Shown here: piece after piece, positions 52,322 to 61,114 of the stretch
Numbering within the stretch: position 1 is the first letter of the stretch
Layout of the letters: the number at the start of each line of letters is the position of its first letter
NCBI RefSeq assembly: GCF_003710815.1
Contig: NZ_RHHP01000015.1
Span: 1-64,000, forward strand
Length of the DNA: 64,000 bases
From: Brevibacillus centrosporus
Lineage (GTDB): Bacteria; Bacillota; Bacilli; Brevibacillales; Brevibacillaceae
Direction of reading: 5' to 3'
Position numbers and translations under genes: made by a program
Notes under the pieces: model-generated
The model's database searches: none
Told to the model about the DNA's origin: nothing
The model's input: the letters and a program-made list of their open reading frames with translations, nothing else

Positions 52322-52403
52322 TACAGGAAGAATTAATAAGATTCTTAGCCAGTATAAGTGCAACTATGGCTCCGCCACAAAGCATGGTGCCAAGTTTTCT
52401 AAT
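52322..52403 (+). repeat. Two-hairpin intergenic repeat, copy 4
   Basis: An 82-bp diverged copy starting TACAGGAAGAATTAATAAG. The conserved AGTATAAGTGCAACTATGG and AAGTTTTCTAAT are kept, but the right arm of the GC hairpin is shortened to GGTGCC, weakening the stem. Same orientation and post-terminator position as the other three. Confidence 0.88.
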
Positions 52404-52444
52404 TGCATCCGACTTTTCGATTAATGGATGGATAGGGGGATATC

Positions 52445-53875
52445 ATGATCAAGCGCGTAAGTATGCTTCTCGTAATAGCTACGCTCCTAACGTCATTCAT
52501 GTTCGCTCCAGACGAGACCAGTGCCGACGATGGACCTCGCCCTTGGACAAAGCCGGTAGAAAAGGAAACGAGCGAAGCGATCAAAGGTGGAACACATAAA
52601 AAGCAGGAAATCAAATTTGGCGATGGCGGCCTGTACTGGATTCACCAGCTGACCGCTCAGCAAAATCAGCAGCCGTATGTCGTGAAGATCCCGGTTCGCG
52701 GTGATCAGGCGACGTTTCGTTACCGTGCGATCGCGGAGAACATGCAGCCTTACTGGGCTATCGCGCCATTGCGTGATCTTCATACACTCCCGCTCGCCAC
52801 AGGTTTCATCGAAACAGAGGGCAAGTCGATCTGGGTGGGAGCGCCGATCGTGTATGCGCCCATGGGCAACGGGACGATCAACGAAAAAAAGGATATGGCA
52901 CTTCCCATTACCGTACGGAAATCCGCAGGGGGCTATGTACTAGAGGCCAGCTTGCCGATACGAGCCGGTCACGTGAGCGAAATGTGGGCATTGGAATCTC
53001 CCGAGCCGCTCGTCGTATGGGGCCAAGAAAAGCTGGACAGCATCTGGCTCAACCTGGATGTGACAGATAATGCCAAATGGCTGTATGACGGATACTATTA
53101 CAAGAGTCCTTCGACTTATGTGCCGTATACGGATACTTCCTACTGGCGTATACCTGAAAACTATGTGCTGCACTCCTTCATGTACACAGGCGGAAGCAAG
53201 GCAGCGCGAGAGATGGGATACGTGATGCTAAAAGCGAGCCTCAAACAGCAGGATCAGCTAGGCTACTGGAAGTCCCTTCCTCGCTCGGAGTGGCTGCGGG
53301 AAGATTACGGCATAACGGAAGGCTTCTACGATACTCGCTTTAATACGGGAGCGGCTAGTTTAATGCTCCAGGGATGCACCCAATATCAAGAAGCAGAATT
53401 TTGTGAATCTACACAAAGATACGCGCTCTTTTTCCAACAGCATGCGGTAGGGAATCATTATGTAATCGAAGGCGTTCGCCCAGGCTGGCTGGTAGCCGAC
53501 TACGCGTTAGTAGGGAAACCGTCTGATACGCACGTTTCACTCAACCATCAGCTGGCGGAGATTAACTTCTTGTACAGAAGCTATTTGCAATTTGGCAATC
53601 CTACGGACAAAGATCTGGCCGATATCATGCTTGGCGGCGTGGTCAATCTCGGGTCCAAATGGATTGTCCAAAATGGCGATCTCCATTACGCTTATTATCC
53701 GAACGGTTCCTTTGGTCGCGTCGACTACCCGTATCTGACGTACAACGACCTTTTGGAAACGCAGCAGCTTTACAGCCAGCTGCATGGCATGGAGGATGCG
53801 ACGCTTGCGAAGCTGATCGAAAGCAAACTGGCTTGGATGAAGCAAAATAATGTGGCCTATGTCTCCACGAAGTGA
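52445..53875 (+). CDS. Secreted protein, possible alpha/alpha-toroid or epimerase-like fold
   Basis: 476 residues. A signal peptide (MIKRVSMLLVIATLLTSFMF, cut near TSA/DD) is followed by an N-terminal beta-rich part and a helical C-terminal half with NHQLAEINFLYRSYLQFGNP, YAYYPNGSF and VDYPYLTYNDLLETQQLYSQ. The latter recalls glucuronyl C5-epimerase-type or other (alpha/alpha)-barrel domains acting on polysaccharide, but similarity is loose. RBS AGGGGGA precedes ATG 52445. Extracellular, monocistronic. Confidence 0.78.
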   Translation: MIKRVSMLLVIATLLTSFMFAPDETSADDGPRPWTKPVEKETSEAIKGGTHKKQEIKFGDGGLYWIHQLTAQQNQQPYVVKIPVRGDQATFRYRAIAENMQPYWAIAPLRDLHTLPLATGFIETEGKSIWVGAPIVYAPMGNGTINEKKDMALPITVRKSAGGYVLEASLPIRAGHVSEMWALESPEPLVVWGQEKLDSIWLNLDVTDNAKWLYDGYYYKSPSTYVPYTDTSYWRIPENYVLHSFMYTGGSKAAREMGYVMLKASLKQQDQLGYWKSLPRSEWLREDYGITEGFYDTRFNTGAASLMLQGCTQYQEAEFCESTQRYALFFQQHAVGNHYVIEGVRPGWLVADYALVGKPSDTHVSLNHQLAEINFLYRSYLQFGNPTDKDLADIMLGGVVNLGSKWIVQNGDLHYAYYPNGSFGRVDYPYLTYNDLLETQQLYSQLHGMEDATLAKLIESKLAWMKQNNVAYVSTK

Positions 53876-53877
53876 TA

Positions 53878-53922
53878 GAAAGGCAGCCTTATCGTCAGCG
53901 TTAGACGGGAAGGCTGCCTTTA
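53878..53922. terminator. Bidirectional terminator
   Basis: AAAGGCAGCCTT and AAGGCTGCCTTT are perfect reverse complements, lying between converging genes. Confidence 0.8.
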
Positions 53923-53938
53923 TTCATGGAAAAATGAT

Positions 53939-54628
53939 TTAGTCGAGAGTCTTTTCGAGAGCAAACAGTGTCAGAAAACTGACGGCTTCACGCAGCTCAA
54001 CGCTTAAGCGTCCCGCAATATCAGGCGTAATTCCTTCTTTATAGACAGGCTCTTCGTCTTTTCGGACAAAACCATTCTCTGAAGCCAGCTTTTTGGCCTC
54101 CCATGGCATCATCGTATTTTGAATAGTGGCTTCTTCATACAACCGGCGATAGCTATGGGCGCGAGGGCCAGCTGTTGGACCTAAGATCCCGAGCACGAGG
54201 GTGCCGCCAGGCTTTAAAACACGTCGCAGCTCGAGGAGTGCTTTCAAAGGGGAAGGGGTAAATTCCACGACGTTGATAGACAAGGCGCCAGCGAAGGTAT
54301 TGTCTGCAAAAGGGAGCTGGCTGATATCACCTGTTTGAAAAGGGAGCGACAATCCTGCTCTTTTTGCCCGGTCATTGGCGAGACGAATCATTTCCCCGGC
54401 AATGTCGATACCCTCCACTGCGTAACCAATCGATGCCAGCTTGCAGCTCGCATAGCCGTCTGCACAGCCTGCATCGAGGATAGGACCATCGCTGATCGAT
54501 ACGTATTTTTGCAAGAAAGGCAGGATCGTACGGCGACTGCCGTTTTCCCACATGTTGTCGCTGTTTGCATGCCAGTCTGCAGCAAATTGGTCCCACTTTT
54601 CGGCTGCAAGGGTGCTCCATTCGCTCAT
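53939..54628 (-). CDS. Class I SAM-dependent methyltransferase
   Basis: 229 residues. Motif I is ILDAGCADGYASCKLA, motif II VEGIDIAGEMI, then GDISQLPFADNTFAGALSIN and LRRVLKPGGTLVLGILGP. This is the Methyltransf_11 pattern of small-molecule methyltransferases. N-terminal WDQFAADWHAN is common in this subgroup. Substrate is unknown and no biosynthetic neighbours help. Confidence 0.88.
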   Translation of the reverse strand: MSEWSTLAAEKWDQFAADWHANSDNMWENGSRRTILPFLQKYVSISDGPILDAGCADGYASCKLASIGYAVEGIDIAGEMIRLANDRAKRAGLSLPFQTGDISQLPFADNTFAGALSINVVEFTPSPLKALLELRRVLKPGGTLVLGILGPTAGPRAHSYRRLYEEATIQNTMMPWEAKKLASENGFVRKDEEPVYKEGITPDIAGRLSVELREAVSFLTLFALEKTLD

Positions 54629-54730
54629 AAATTTATTTGCCCCTTTCTGCTTGCTACTTTATCTACTTTTGCCCATATTGTATCAAGCAAACGGGTGGCT
54701 GCGTATCTTTTTTACGACCGAAGAAATCGG

Positions 54731-54769
54731 CGAAAACCAGCAAAGGCTGCCAGAAATCTCTGGCAGCCT
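54731..54769 (-). terminator. Terminator of the YjcZ-type gene
   Basis: AGGCTGCCAGA and TCTGGCAGCCT form a perfect 11-bp stem; on the minus strand TTTGCTGGTTTT follows. Confidence 0.65.
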
Positions 54770-54832
54770 CGCTTTGAATCATGCAGTTTCACAGGGTGAT
54801 TCAATAGAAGAAGGATAAGCTTTGGAATGAAA

Positions 54833-54919
54833 TTAGCAGCCGTCGCAGCTACAAGCAACAATTGTTAATAATACGAAAAGAACCAATACCAATGCAAAAT
54901 TGTCGTCGAAGAAACTCAT
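54833..54919 (-). CDS. YjcZ-family sporulation peptide
   Basis: A 28-residue frame starting MSFFDDNFALVLVLFVLLTI and ending VACSCDGC. The single hydrophobic helix with FALVLVLFVLLTIV is the YjcZ/YrvI signature, and the short Cys-containing tail is common in the group. AGGGGTGATATCA precedes the ATG. Such peptides are made during sporulation, often under sigma E or K, and associate with membrane or coat. Monocistronic with its own terminator. Confidence 0.85.
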   Translation of the reverse strand: MSFFDDNFALVLVLFVLLTIVACSCDGC

Positions 54920-55219
54920 TGATATCACCCCTAATTGAGATTGAGGAAAAACCCCAAGATCAAGGTATGCAAATCTAGGAACAATGTAAGGGCTTTAAGC
55001 GGGGAGATGATAATTTGGGTGTGATACGTTTTTGGCTTCCAGGTGTATCAAGAAAACGACTAATCGCGTACTTTAATCAATAAAAGCGGTTGAGCGTTTT
55101 CGCGTTATTTCGCGTTCTTGCATAAGCAAGCGCTTCCCGTGTACGCTCGAGATAACGACTAAATAATCCCAATTATCAAATAACCATAACGAATGAATGA
55201 AAATAGTGGAGGGGTAGCG
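54920..55219. other. Gene-free leader region of hppD
   Basis: No supported gene. It contains a TGATAC/GTATCA inverted repeat near 55021-55050 and several AT-rich direct stretches (AATAATCCC, AAATAACC). It probably holds the hppD promoter and regulator sites, but no clear -35/-10 pair stands out. Confidence 0.4.
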
Positions 55220-56311
55220 ATGGCGAACACCGATTTTTTTCCTATTCAGGACTGGGACTATCTGGAGTTTTATGTAGGAAATGCAAAACAGGCGATGCAT
55301 TATTTCACGAAATCGTTTGGCTTTGAAACGGTGGCGTACGCAGGGCTGGAGACAGGCTCTAGGGAAAAGGTTTCTTATGTACTCAAGCAAAACCACATGA
55401 CCTTTGTCATTTCAGGGGCGCTCACACCCGATCACCCTATCGCCGAATTTGTGAAAAAGCACGGCGATGGAGTCAAGGACGTCGCCCTTCGGGTAGAAGA
55501 CTGTGAGCAGGCGTATCGTGAGGCGGTTTCCCGTGGAGCGATCGCGATCATGGAGCCTACCGAATATACGGACGAACATGGAACGGTGAAGAAAGCGATC
55601 ATCGGGACGTATGGCGAAAATATTCATACCTTCATCGAGCGGAAAAATTACAAGGGCCCATTTTTGCCAGGCTACAAAGCGTTCCAAGCGCCAGTAAAAG
55701 GAGAAGGCTCAGGACTAATTGGCATCGACCACGTCGTCGGAAATGTAGAAGTCATGGACGAATGGGTTTCCTATTATCAGAAAGTCATGGGCTTCACGGC
55801 TGTACAAAATTTCAGTGAAGACGACATATCCACCGAGTATTCTGCGTTGATGTCCAAAGTGATGCAGAGCGGTACCGGACGGATTAAATTCCCGATCAAC
55901 GAGCCAGCCGAAGGCCGTCGCAAATCGCAGATTCAAGAGTTCCTCGAATTTTACAAAGGACCTGGTGTTCAACACATCGCAATCTTGACGAATGACATTA
56001 TCAGCACGGTTAGCAAGCTGCAGGCCAATGGCGTCGATTTCCTTTCCGTCCCTGATACGTACTACGAGGATCTGAAGGAGCGCGTGGGAGAAATCGACGA
56101 GGATCTGGAGTCGCTGCGAAAGCTGGGGGTTTTGGTGGATCGGGATGACGAAGGGTACCTGCTGCAGCTGTTCAGCAAGCCCATCGTTGACCGTCCGACG
56201 CTGTTTATCGAAATCATTCAGCGAAAAGGGGCACGCGGGTTTGGGAACGGCAACTTCAAAGCGCTGTTCGAAGCACTGGAGCGCGAGCAAGAGCTCCGGG
56301 GCAACCTGTAA
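55220..56311 (+). CDS. hppD: 4-Hydroxyphenylpyruvate dioxygenase
   Basis: 363 residues made of two VOC-type halves. Iron ligands are the His of GIDHVVGNVE, the His of GVQHIAILT and the Glu of LFIEIIQRKG. The C-terminal GFGNGNFKALFEALEREQ is typical of the enzyme. It converts 4-hydroxyphenylpyruvate to homogentisate in tyrosine breakdown. TGGAGGGG precedes ATG 55220. Homogentisate dioxygenase genes are not adjacent, so the rest of the pathway lies elsewhere or product leads to pigment. Confidence 0.96.
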   Translation: MANTDFFPIQDWDYLEFYVGNAKQAMHYFTKSFGFETVAYAGLETGSREKVSYVLKQNHMTFVISGALTPDHPIAEFVKKHGDGVKDVALRVEDCEQAYREAVSRGAIAIMEPTEYTDEHGTVKKAIIGTYGENIHTFIERKNYKGPFLPGYKAFQAPVKGEGSGLIGIDHVVGNVEVMDEWVSYYQKVMGFTAVQNFSEDDISTEYSALMSKVMQSGTGRIKFPINEPAEGRRKSQIQEFLEFYKGPGVQHIAILTNDIISTVSKLQANGVDFLSVPDTYYEDLKERVGEIDEDLESLRKLGVLVDRDDEGYLLQLFSKPIVDRPTLFIEIIQRKGARGFGNGNFKALFEALEREQELRGNL

Positions 56312-56330
56312 GAAAAAAGTTACGGGACAT

Positions 56331-56376
56331 TGGGGCATCCTCTGGTCAGAGCGAAAGGCAGGGGTGCCCTGTTTTC
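56331..56376 (+). terminator. Probable terminator of hppD
   Basis: GGGCA and TGCCC enclose an imperfect stem, followed by TGTTTT. Confidence 0.45.
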
Positions 56377-56442
56377 CGTTTTTCATGGTAAGCATCAGGG
56401 AAGGCCGGTTTGCAGACTCGCCGGGCAGTTTTCAGCCTTGTC

Positions 56443-56483
56443 AGACAATTGTCTTGACCGTACAGCCGTGTGCTATGGATAAT
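56443..56483 (+). promoter_or_regulatory. Promoter of lytS-lytT with overlapping palindrome
   Basis: TTGACC (56454-56459) and GATAAT (56478-56483) are 18 bases apart. The perfect palindrome AGACAATTGTCT (56443-56454), inside a wider GTC...GAC symmetry, touches the -35 box, a likely regulator site. Confidence 0.55.
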
Positions 56484-56530
56484 GAGTATATCCTTTTTGG
56501 CTAGCGCACAGTTGGATAGGAGCTGATCAT

Positions 56531-58258
56531 ATGAACCTGGCCTTGATGATGCCATTAGCTGAGCGGACGGCCGTTCTCATCGTTGCTGCTTTGCTGTTTA
56601 CTCGCGTCCGTGCTTTTCGAAGTATTTTGAATCAGCAGGCGACCTGGAAAGAAAAGGCCGTCATGGTGATGATCTTCTCCGCCATTTCCATACTCGGAAC
56701 CTATAACGGCATTTGGTATCAGGATGCGATCGCCAATTCCCGCGTCATCGGTACGGTTGTGGCGGGTCTGCTGGCTGGGCCATGGGTAGGGCTTATGACT
56801 GGCCTGATTGCTGGCATGCATCGTTACTCTCTTGGGGGCTTCACGGACTTGGCTTGTGCCATTTCTACAATCAGTGAAGGCTTGATCGCGGGCTTGATCT
56901 ATCAATTCCGCCGCAATCGTCAGCAGGAGATCGGCTGGACAACGGCCTTGATCGTGGGGTTTCTTGCGGAGTGGATGCAGATGGGGATCATCCTGTTAGT
57001 GGCTCGTCCCTATGAGGCTGCCTTATCCTTGATCCAGATTATCAGCATACCGATGTCAGTCGTCAACTCACTGGGGATCGCCATTCTCGTAATCATTATT
57101 GATCTGGTAAAAAAAGAAGAAGATCGCATCGGCGCCCTGCAGGCGCAGCGGACGATGCAGGTAGCAGACAAGACGCTTTCGTACTTGCGGGAAGGACTGA
57201 CATTTGAGTCGGCGAGAAAGGTAGCCGAAGAGATTTTGCGTACGACACGGGTAGCTGCGGTGGCGATTACAGACCGGGAGACTGTGCTCGCCCATGTCGG
57301 CGCTGGCTCTTCTCACCACGTGGTGGGGGAGGGCATTTCCACAAAGGCAACCCAAGAGGTGCTGGATACAAAGGAAGTCATGATTGCCCATAGCAAACAG
57401 GAAATCGGCTGTAAGGAAGCCAATTGTCCACTGCGGTACGCCATTCTCGTACCGTTGATGCGCCGAAGAGAGGTGGCAGGGGTCCTCAAGCTGTACCAGG
57501 ACCGCTCCCGCAAGCTATCTGCGGTCGATTTGGAGCTTGTGCGAGGCTTGGGCAACCTGATTTCTACACAGCTGGAGCTGGCTGAGCTGGAAAAGCAGTC
57601 CCGCTTGCTCGCTGACGCCGAAATCAAAGCGCTGCATGCGCAGATCAATCCGCATTTTTTGTTCAATGCCTTAAATACCATCGTTTCCTTCATTCGCTTC
57701 CGCCCGGAGCAGGCGCGCGAGCTGTTGATCCATCTGGGAGAGTACTTTCGCAGAAACCTGCATGACTCCGGAGGATTTGTCAGCTTGGCGGAGGAATTCG
57801 AGCACATCGAAGCGTATTTAGCCATTGAACGGGCCAGGTTTGGGGAGAAGCTGCGCGTCGAGTATGACATCGAGGCGGGGGTAGAAGGCTTTATTGTCCC
57901 GGGACTCATCCTGCAGCCTTTGGTTGAAAACGCTGTCAAGCACGGCTTGTTGCCTAAGCGAGATGGGGGAACGGTCAAGATCAAAGCGCGCCGGACCGAC
58001 AGCCATACGCTGGAGCTGACAGTTGCAGACGACGGTGTAGGTATAGGGGCAGACCCTTTTGTCCAGCCGCACATGCAAAAGGATGGAAAACGTCGACTGT
58101 CCGGGATCGGGTTGTCCAATGTCAAGGGCAGACTGCAGTCTATTTACGGACAGCCTTATGGAATCGTCATCGAGAGTGCACCCGGCGAAGGAACAGTTTG
58201 CGTGATTACTTTACCAGTAGGGGTGAATGCCAGTGCTAAAAGTGTTCATCGTGGATGA
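56531..58258 (+). CDS. lytS: LytS-type membrane sensor histidine kinase
   Basis: 575 residues: 5TMR_LYT membrane region to about 195, a GAF-like domain (about 225-365) and a His_kinase/HATPase_c pair. The phosphoacceptor lies in HAQINPHFLFNALNTIVSFI; the ATP site includes LQPLVENAVKHGL and GIGLSNVKGRLQ. The GAF segment has Cys residues in GCKEANCPLRYA. LytS kinases sense membrane potential or pyruvate and signal to LytTR regulators. Its end overlaps lytT by 32 bases. Confidence 0.94.
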   Translation: MNLALMMPLAERTAVLIVAALLFTRVRAFRSILNQQATWKEKAVMVMIFSAISILGTYNGIWYQDAIANSRVIGTVVAGLLAGPWVGLMTGLIAGMHRYSLGGFTDLACAISTISEGLIAGLIYQFRRNRQQEIGWTTALIVGFLAEWMQMGIILLVARPYEAALSLIQIISIPMSVVNSLGIAILVIIIDLVKKEEDRIGALQAQRTMQVADKTLSYLREGLTFESARKVAEEILRTTRVAAVAITDRETVLAHVGAGSSHHVVGEGISTKATQEVLDTKEVMIAHSKQEIGCKEANCPLRYAILVPLMRRREVAGVLKLYQDRSRKLSAVDLELVRGLGNLISTQLELAELEKQSRLLADAEIKALHAQINPHFLFNALNTIVSFIRFRPEQARELLIHLGEYFRRNLHDSGGFVSLAEEFEHIEAYLAIERARFGEKLRVEYDIEAGVEGFIVPGLILQPLVENAVKHGLLPKRDGGTVKIKARRTDSHTLELTVADDGVGIGADPFVQPHMQKDGKRRLSGIGLSNVKGRLQSIYGQPYGIVIESAPGEGTVCVITLPVGVNASAKSVHRG

Positions 58259-59015
58259 TGAAGCACCTGCTCGCTTAGAGCTTCGATACCTGCTGGAGCA
58301 ATTTCCTGAGGTTTCTGTCATCGGAGAAGCGAGCAGTGGGGAAGAGGCGATCGATTCTGTCCTGCAGATGGAGCCCGATGCTGTTTTTTTAGATATTCAT
58401 CTGCAGGATCGGGATGGCGTGGACGTAGGACAGGAGCTCTTGGAATCGATGGTCAATCCGCCGGTCATCATCTTTGCCAGTGCCTATGAGATCCATGCCG
58501 TACGCGCATTTGAAACCGATGCGATCGACTACATCGTGAAGCCCTTTAGCGAGCTTCGGCTGGAGAAGACGATGAATCGAGTGCGAAAGATGCTTCGTGC
58601 GAATGAGGCTCCTGTGGCGACTGCTCCCCAACTGGAGGAACAGCTGCAAACGATTCTACAAAATGTGCTGGCTGACCAGCAGCCCCGGCGCGTACCGGTA
58701 GAGAAGCAGGGGAAAATCATGCTGATCGATCCGAACGACATCGTGTACGCGACCTTGGAAGGACGCTATGCCAGTATTTATACGGGGAACGAGCAGTACG
58801 CGACGTCTTTTTCCTTGCAGGAGCTGGAAAGCCGATTGTCACCCAAGCAGTTTTTTCGCACGCATCGGGCGTATATCGTCAATCTTTCCAAGACGGCTGA
58901 GCTCGTGCCCTGGTTCAAAGGGTCCATCCATTTAATCATGCAGGACTGTCGACGCACGGAGATTCCGGTCAGCCGAAACGTGGTAAAAGAGCTGAAAAAG
59001 CGGCTCGGTTTTTAA
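58227..59015 (+). CDS. lytT: LytTR-family response regulator
   Basis: 262 residues: receiver domain (FIVDDEAPARLELRYLLEQF; phospho-acceptor Asp in AVFLDIHLQDRDG; KPF loop) and a C-terminal LytTR DNA-binding domain (FRTHRAYIVNLSKTAELVPW). Translation begins inside the lytS coding end. Relatives control lrgAB-type or carbon-starvation (CstA/pyruvate) transport genes; none is adjacent here, so the target is elsewhere. Confidence 0.95.
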   Translation: MPVLKVFIVDDEAPARLELRYLLEQFPEVSVIGEASSGEEAIDSVLQMEPDAVFLDIHLQDRDGVDVGQELLESMVNPPVIIFASAYEIHAVRAFETDAIDYIVKPFSELRLEKTMNRVRKMLRANEAPVATAPQLEEQLQTILQNVLADQQPRRVPVEKQGKIMLIDPNDIVYATLEGRYASIYTGNEQYATSFSLQELESRLSPKQFFRTHRAYIVNLSKTAELVPWFKGSIHLIMQDCRRTEIPVSRNVVKELKKRLGF

Positions 59016-59070
59016 AGCAGGCGACAAGTAGGACGGGTTCCCTTGCTAGCCGTCAGCTCTTGATCAAGGA

Positions 59071-59102
59071 AAAAGGACTGCTACATGCTGCAGTCCTTTT
59101 TT
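59071..59102. terminator. Bidirectional terminator
   Basis: AAAAGGACTGC and GCAGTCCTTTT form an 11-bp stem between lytT and the opposing small gene. Confidence 0.85.
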
Positions 59103-59108
59103 CGTCTA

Positions 59109-59369
59109 TCAATGCTTTTGATTTTTCGTCTGATTCCACTGTTTGATTTGCTCGATGATCTCGCGGATCTGGTTGCGTGCCTCGAAATGATCGGGCTCGC
59201 TCGCCCAGTGCTGAATGAGGGGAGGCATCGCCTTGCTCATGTGCGTGTACAGGCACCATATCTTTACCATTTCCACACGCTCAGGTGTCGCTTCTCCTGT
59301 CAGCAGCTCCGTAAATTTATACAAAAGATCCTCGAGTTCAGGGACCAATGGTTCTTTTTTCTCTGACAC
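59109..59369 (-). CDS. DUF2573/YusU-like small protein
   Basis: 86 residues starting at GTG 59369, chosen because GGGAGGG lies seven bases upstream; the frame continues further 5' without such a site. The body (LEDLLYKFTELLTGEATPER, VKIWCLYTHMSKAMPPLIQHW) matches the pattern I recall for Bacillus YusU/DUF2573. It is a small helical cytosolic protein with no established role. Confidence 0.75.
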   Translation of the reverse strand: MSEKKEPLVPELEDLLYKFTELLTGEATPERVEMVKIWCLYTHMSKAMPPLIQHWASEPDHFEARNQIREIIEQIKQWNQTKNQKH

Positions 59370-59525
59370 TGCTATTCCCTCCCTTTCCAAAACGTTATGG
59401 ATGACCACTTCATTCATTGTACGAAAAACAGCTCCCAAGGGAAAGGCGGAGTTGGAAACGCTTGGGCAAGGAGCCAGAGCATGATAAAGTGAATAAAAAA
59501 GAACGGTAACGACAAAGGAGAGCCT

Positions 59526-60461
59526 ATGAGAGAAGAGGACATGTACGAGCCGATCAAGGCCTGGATGGGAGAGAGAGGTTTCACGTCGTACCCGGAGGTC
59601 GAATGCAAGCATCTCGGTGGGCGAGCGGATATCGTCGTGACGAGCGGGCAGCTGGTAGGCGTCGTGGAAATGAAGCAGTCTCTCAGCTTGGATTTGATCG
59701 AGCAGGCGCTGCGGTGGCGCGGCTTTGCCCATTATATCTGGATTGCCATTCCCTATCAGCCAAAGTCATTTAAGAAATTTGTATCGATGGTTTTGCGAGA
59801 TTACGGGATTGGGGTGCTCACGATCAGCAAGTTCGGGAGTGTCTGGCCCGCTCATATGCCAAAGCTTGCGCGCCGGACGCTGCCTGACCTCAAAGAGGCA
59901 TTGACAGAGCATCATCGAACGGCAGAAGTAAAGGGAGGGCAAAGCGGAGGCGGGTACATCACTCCCTATCGGATAACGATGAAGCAGGTTCGGCATTACT
60001 TGACCAAAGAAAACGAGTGGAGAACACTCAAAGACATACTCGATCATTGTGAGACTCACTACGCCAGTCCGCGGGCATCCTTGGCAAAAGCACTTTGGCA
60101 ATTCGAGGCGGCATGGTGCGAGCGGAAAAAAGAGGGCGGCAAGCTCTATTTTCGAGCCCGCCTCCTGGAAGGCTCTGAAATGGCGAAGAAGAAAGCTTTG
60201 CGAATGCTGCCCGAAAAGCAGGTAAATGTTCTGCTGGCGTTATCGGCAAAGGAATGGAGAACACCAACTGTGATAGCAGGGATGCTGCCAGGTGGGAATG
60301 TGGAGAAGGCACGCCGCTTTGACTCCCTGTACGTCAATTCGCCTCTCAAAGCGTTGATCAAAAAGGGGTGGGTCGAAAAGAATCCGGTTGGACGCGGGCA
60401 ATATCGTTTGACGGAAGCAGGACAGGCGTTGATGAAGGACGGAGCAGGAGGAGAATCATGA
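59526..60461 (+). CDS. PD-(D/E)XK nuclease-like protein with C-terminal winged helix
   Basis: 311 residues. The N-terminal 75 residues carry a restriction-endonuclease-like core: Glu8 in YEPIKAWM, Asp35 in GRADIVV, Glu48-x-Lys50 in VVEMKQ and Gln60 in EQALRW. The C-terminal half looks like DNA-binding winged helices, ending KKGWVEKNPVGRGQYRLTEAG. AAAGGAGA precedes ATG 59526. No methyltransferase or other defence gene is adjacent. It may be a repair or defence nuclease, or a regulator using a dead nuclease fold; the catalytic residues look intact. Confidence 0.75.
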   Translation: MREEDMYEPIKAWMGERGFTSYPEVECKHLGGRADIVVTSGQLVGVVEMKQSLSLDLIEQALRWRGFAHYIWIAIPYQPKSFKKFVSMVLRDYGIGVLTISKFGSVWPAHMPKLARRTLPDLKEALTEHHRTAEVKGGQSGGGYITPYRITMKQVRHYLTKENEWRTLKDILDHCETHYASPRASLAKALWQFEAAWCERKKEGGKLYFRARLLEGSEMAKKKALRMLPEKQVNVLLALSAKEWRTPTVIAGMLPGGNVEKARRFDSLYVNSPLKALIKKGWVEKNPVGRGQYRLTEAGQALMKDGAGGES

Positions 60462-60801
60462 GGCGAGAGCCGTTCTGATTGACCTTTTCTATGAAGAATA
60501 TGTAAAAGCTATCATGTGAGCTTTACATTTCTTTCATCCACGTTCTGTGCGATTGACTCTTGTTTTTCCACAGCAGTTCGAACGGATCATAGCATGCCCC
60601 AGATCAAAAACAGAAAATTGGACGTCTTATAGCTCGGCAATGGCCGGGTTTTTTTTCATTTTCGGGACAGAAGGGCTGCAAGAAATGAACGAATCTCTTG
60701 AAAATACGCTAGTGACCCATAACCATTTTGGCGATGCTTGTATACCTTGTACGAGTGGGATCATCCACGAGGATAGGACTTAGAGAAGGAGAGTGACAAG
60801 C
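60462..60801. other. Gene-free stretch before the spore-surface cluster
   Basis: No supported gene; a short open frame at 60547-60783 lacks a ribosome site. It contains the terminator at 60633-60656 and should hold the promoter of the small Sm-like genes; a sporulation sigma promoter would be expected but is not clear. Confidence 0.5.
60633..60656 (+). terminator. Short terminator
   Basis: CTCGGC pairs with GCCGGG around loop AATG, followed by eight T residues. Confidence 0.6.
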
Positions 60802-61101
60802 ATGTGGCTCAGCGTCAATGAGAAAGAGCTGAAAGCATTTTTTGAGGGCTTAAAAAAGCTCGTGTGGAACAATGAAGGACCGAAACCAGCGGAGGAACAT
60901 CGACGGTCTTGTCCGGTGGAACCGGAAATTCGTCAGGTTTTGCTCCGTTACTTGAATCAGGACGTTGAAATCGGAACGGAAGCAGGCAGCATCGCAGGCG
61001 TTCTTCAAGCGGTTGGTGCCGATTACGTTCAGCTTTTGGAGGCTGGCGGCTCGGTTGTCATCCTATCGTTTACGCAGATCAATTTTGTGCAATCGGTGTA
61101 A
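60802..61101 (+). CDS. DUF2642-like small Sm-fold protein
   Basis: 99 residues. After a helical N-terminus, the C-terminal half (LLRYLNQDVEIGTEAGSIAG, VLQAVGADYVQLLEAGGSVV) has the small beta-barrel pattern of DUF2642 proteins found in Bacillus exosporium and coat genes. ATG 60802 follows AAGGAGAG by 8 bases. It is followed 13 bases later by a related gene and then by glycosyltransferases, suggesting a spore-surface role. Confidence 0.72.
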   Translation: MWLSVNEKELKAFFEGLKKLVWNNEGPKPAEEHRRSCPVEPEIRQVLLRYLNQDVEIGTEAGSIAGVLQAVGADYVQLLEAGGSVVILSFTQINFVQSV

Positions 61102-61114
61102 AGGAGGAATTCAA

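Noticed and set aside
60547..60783. A 78-residue plus-strand frame
   Set aside because: No ribosome site, spans a terminator and has no recognisable protein features.
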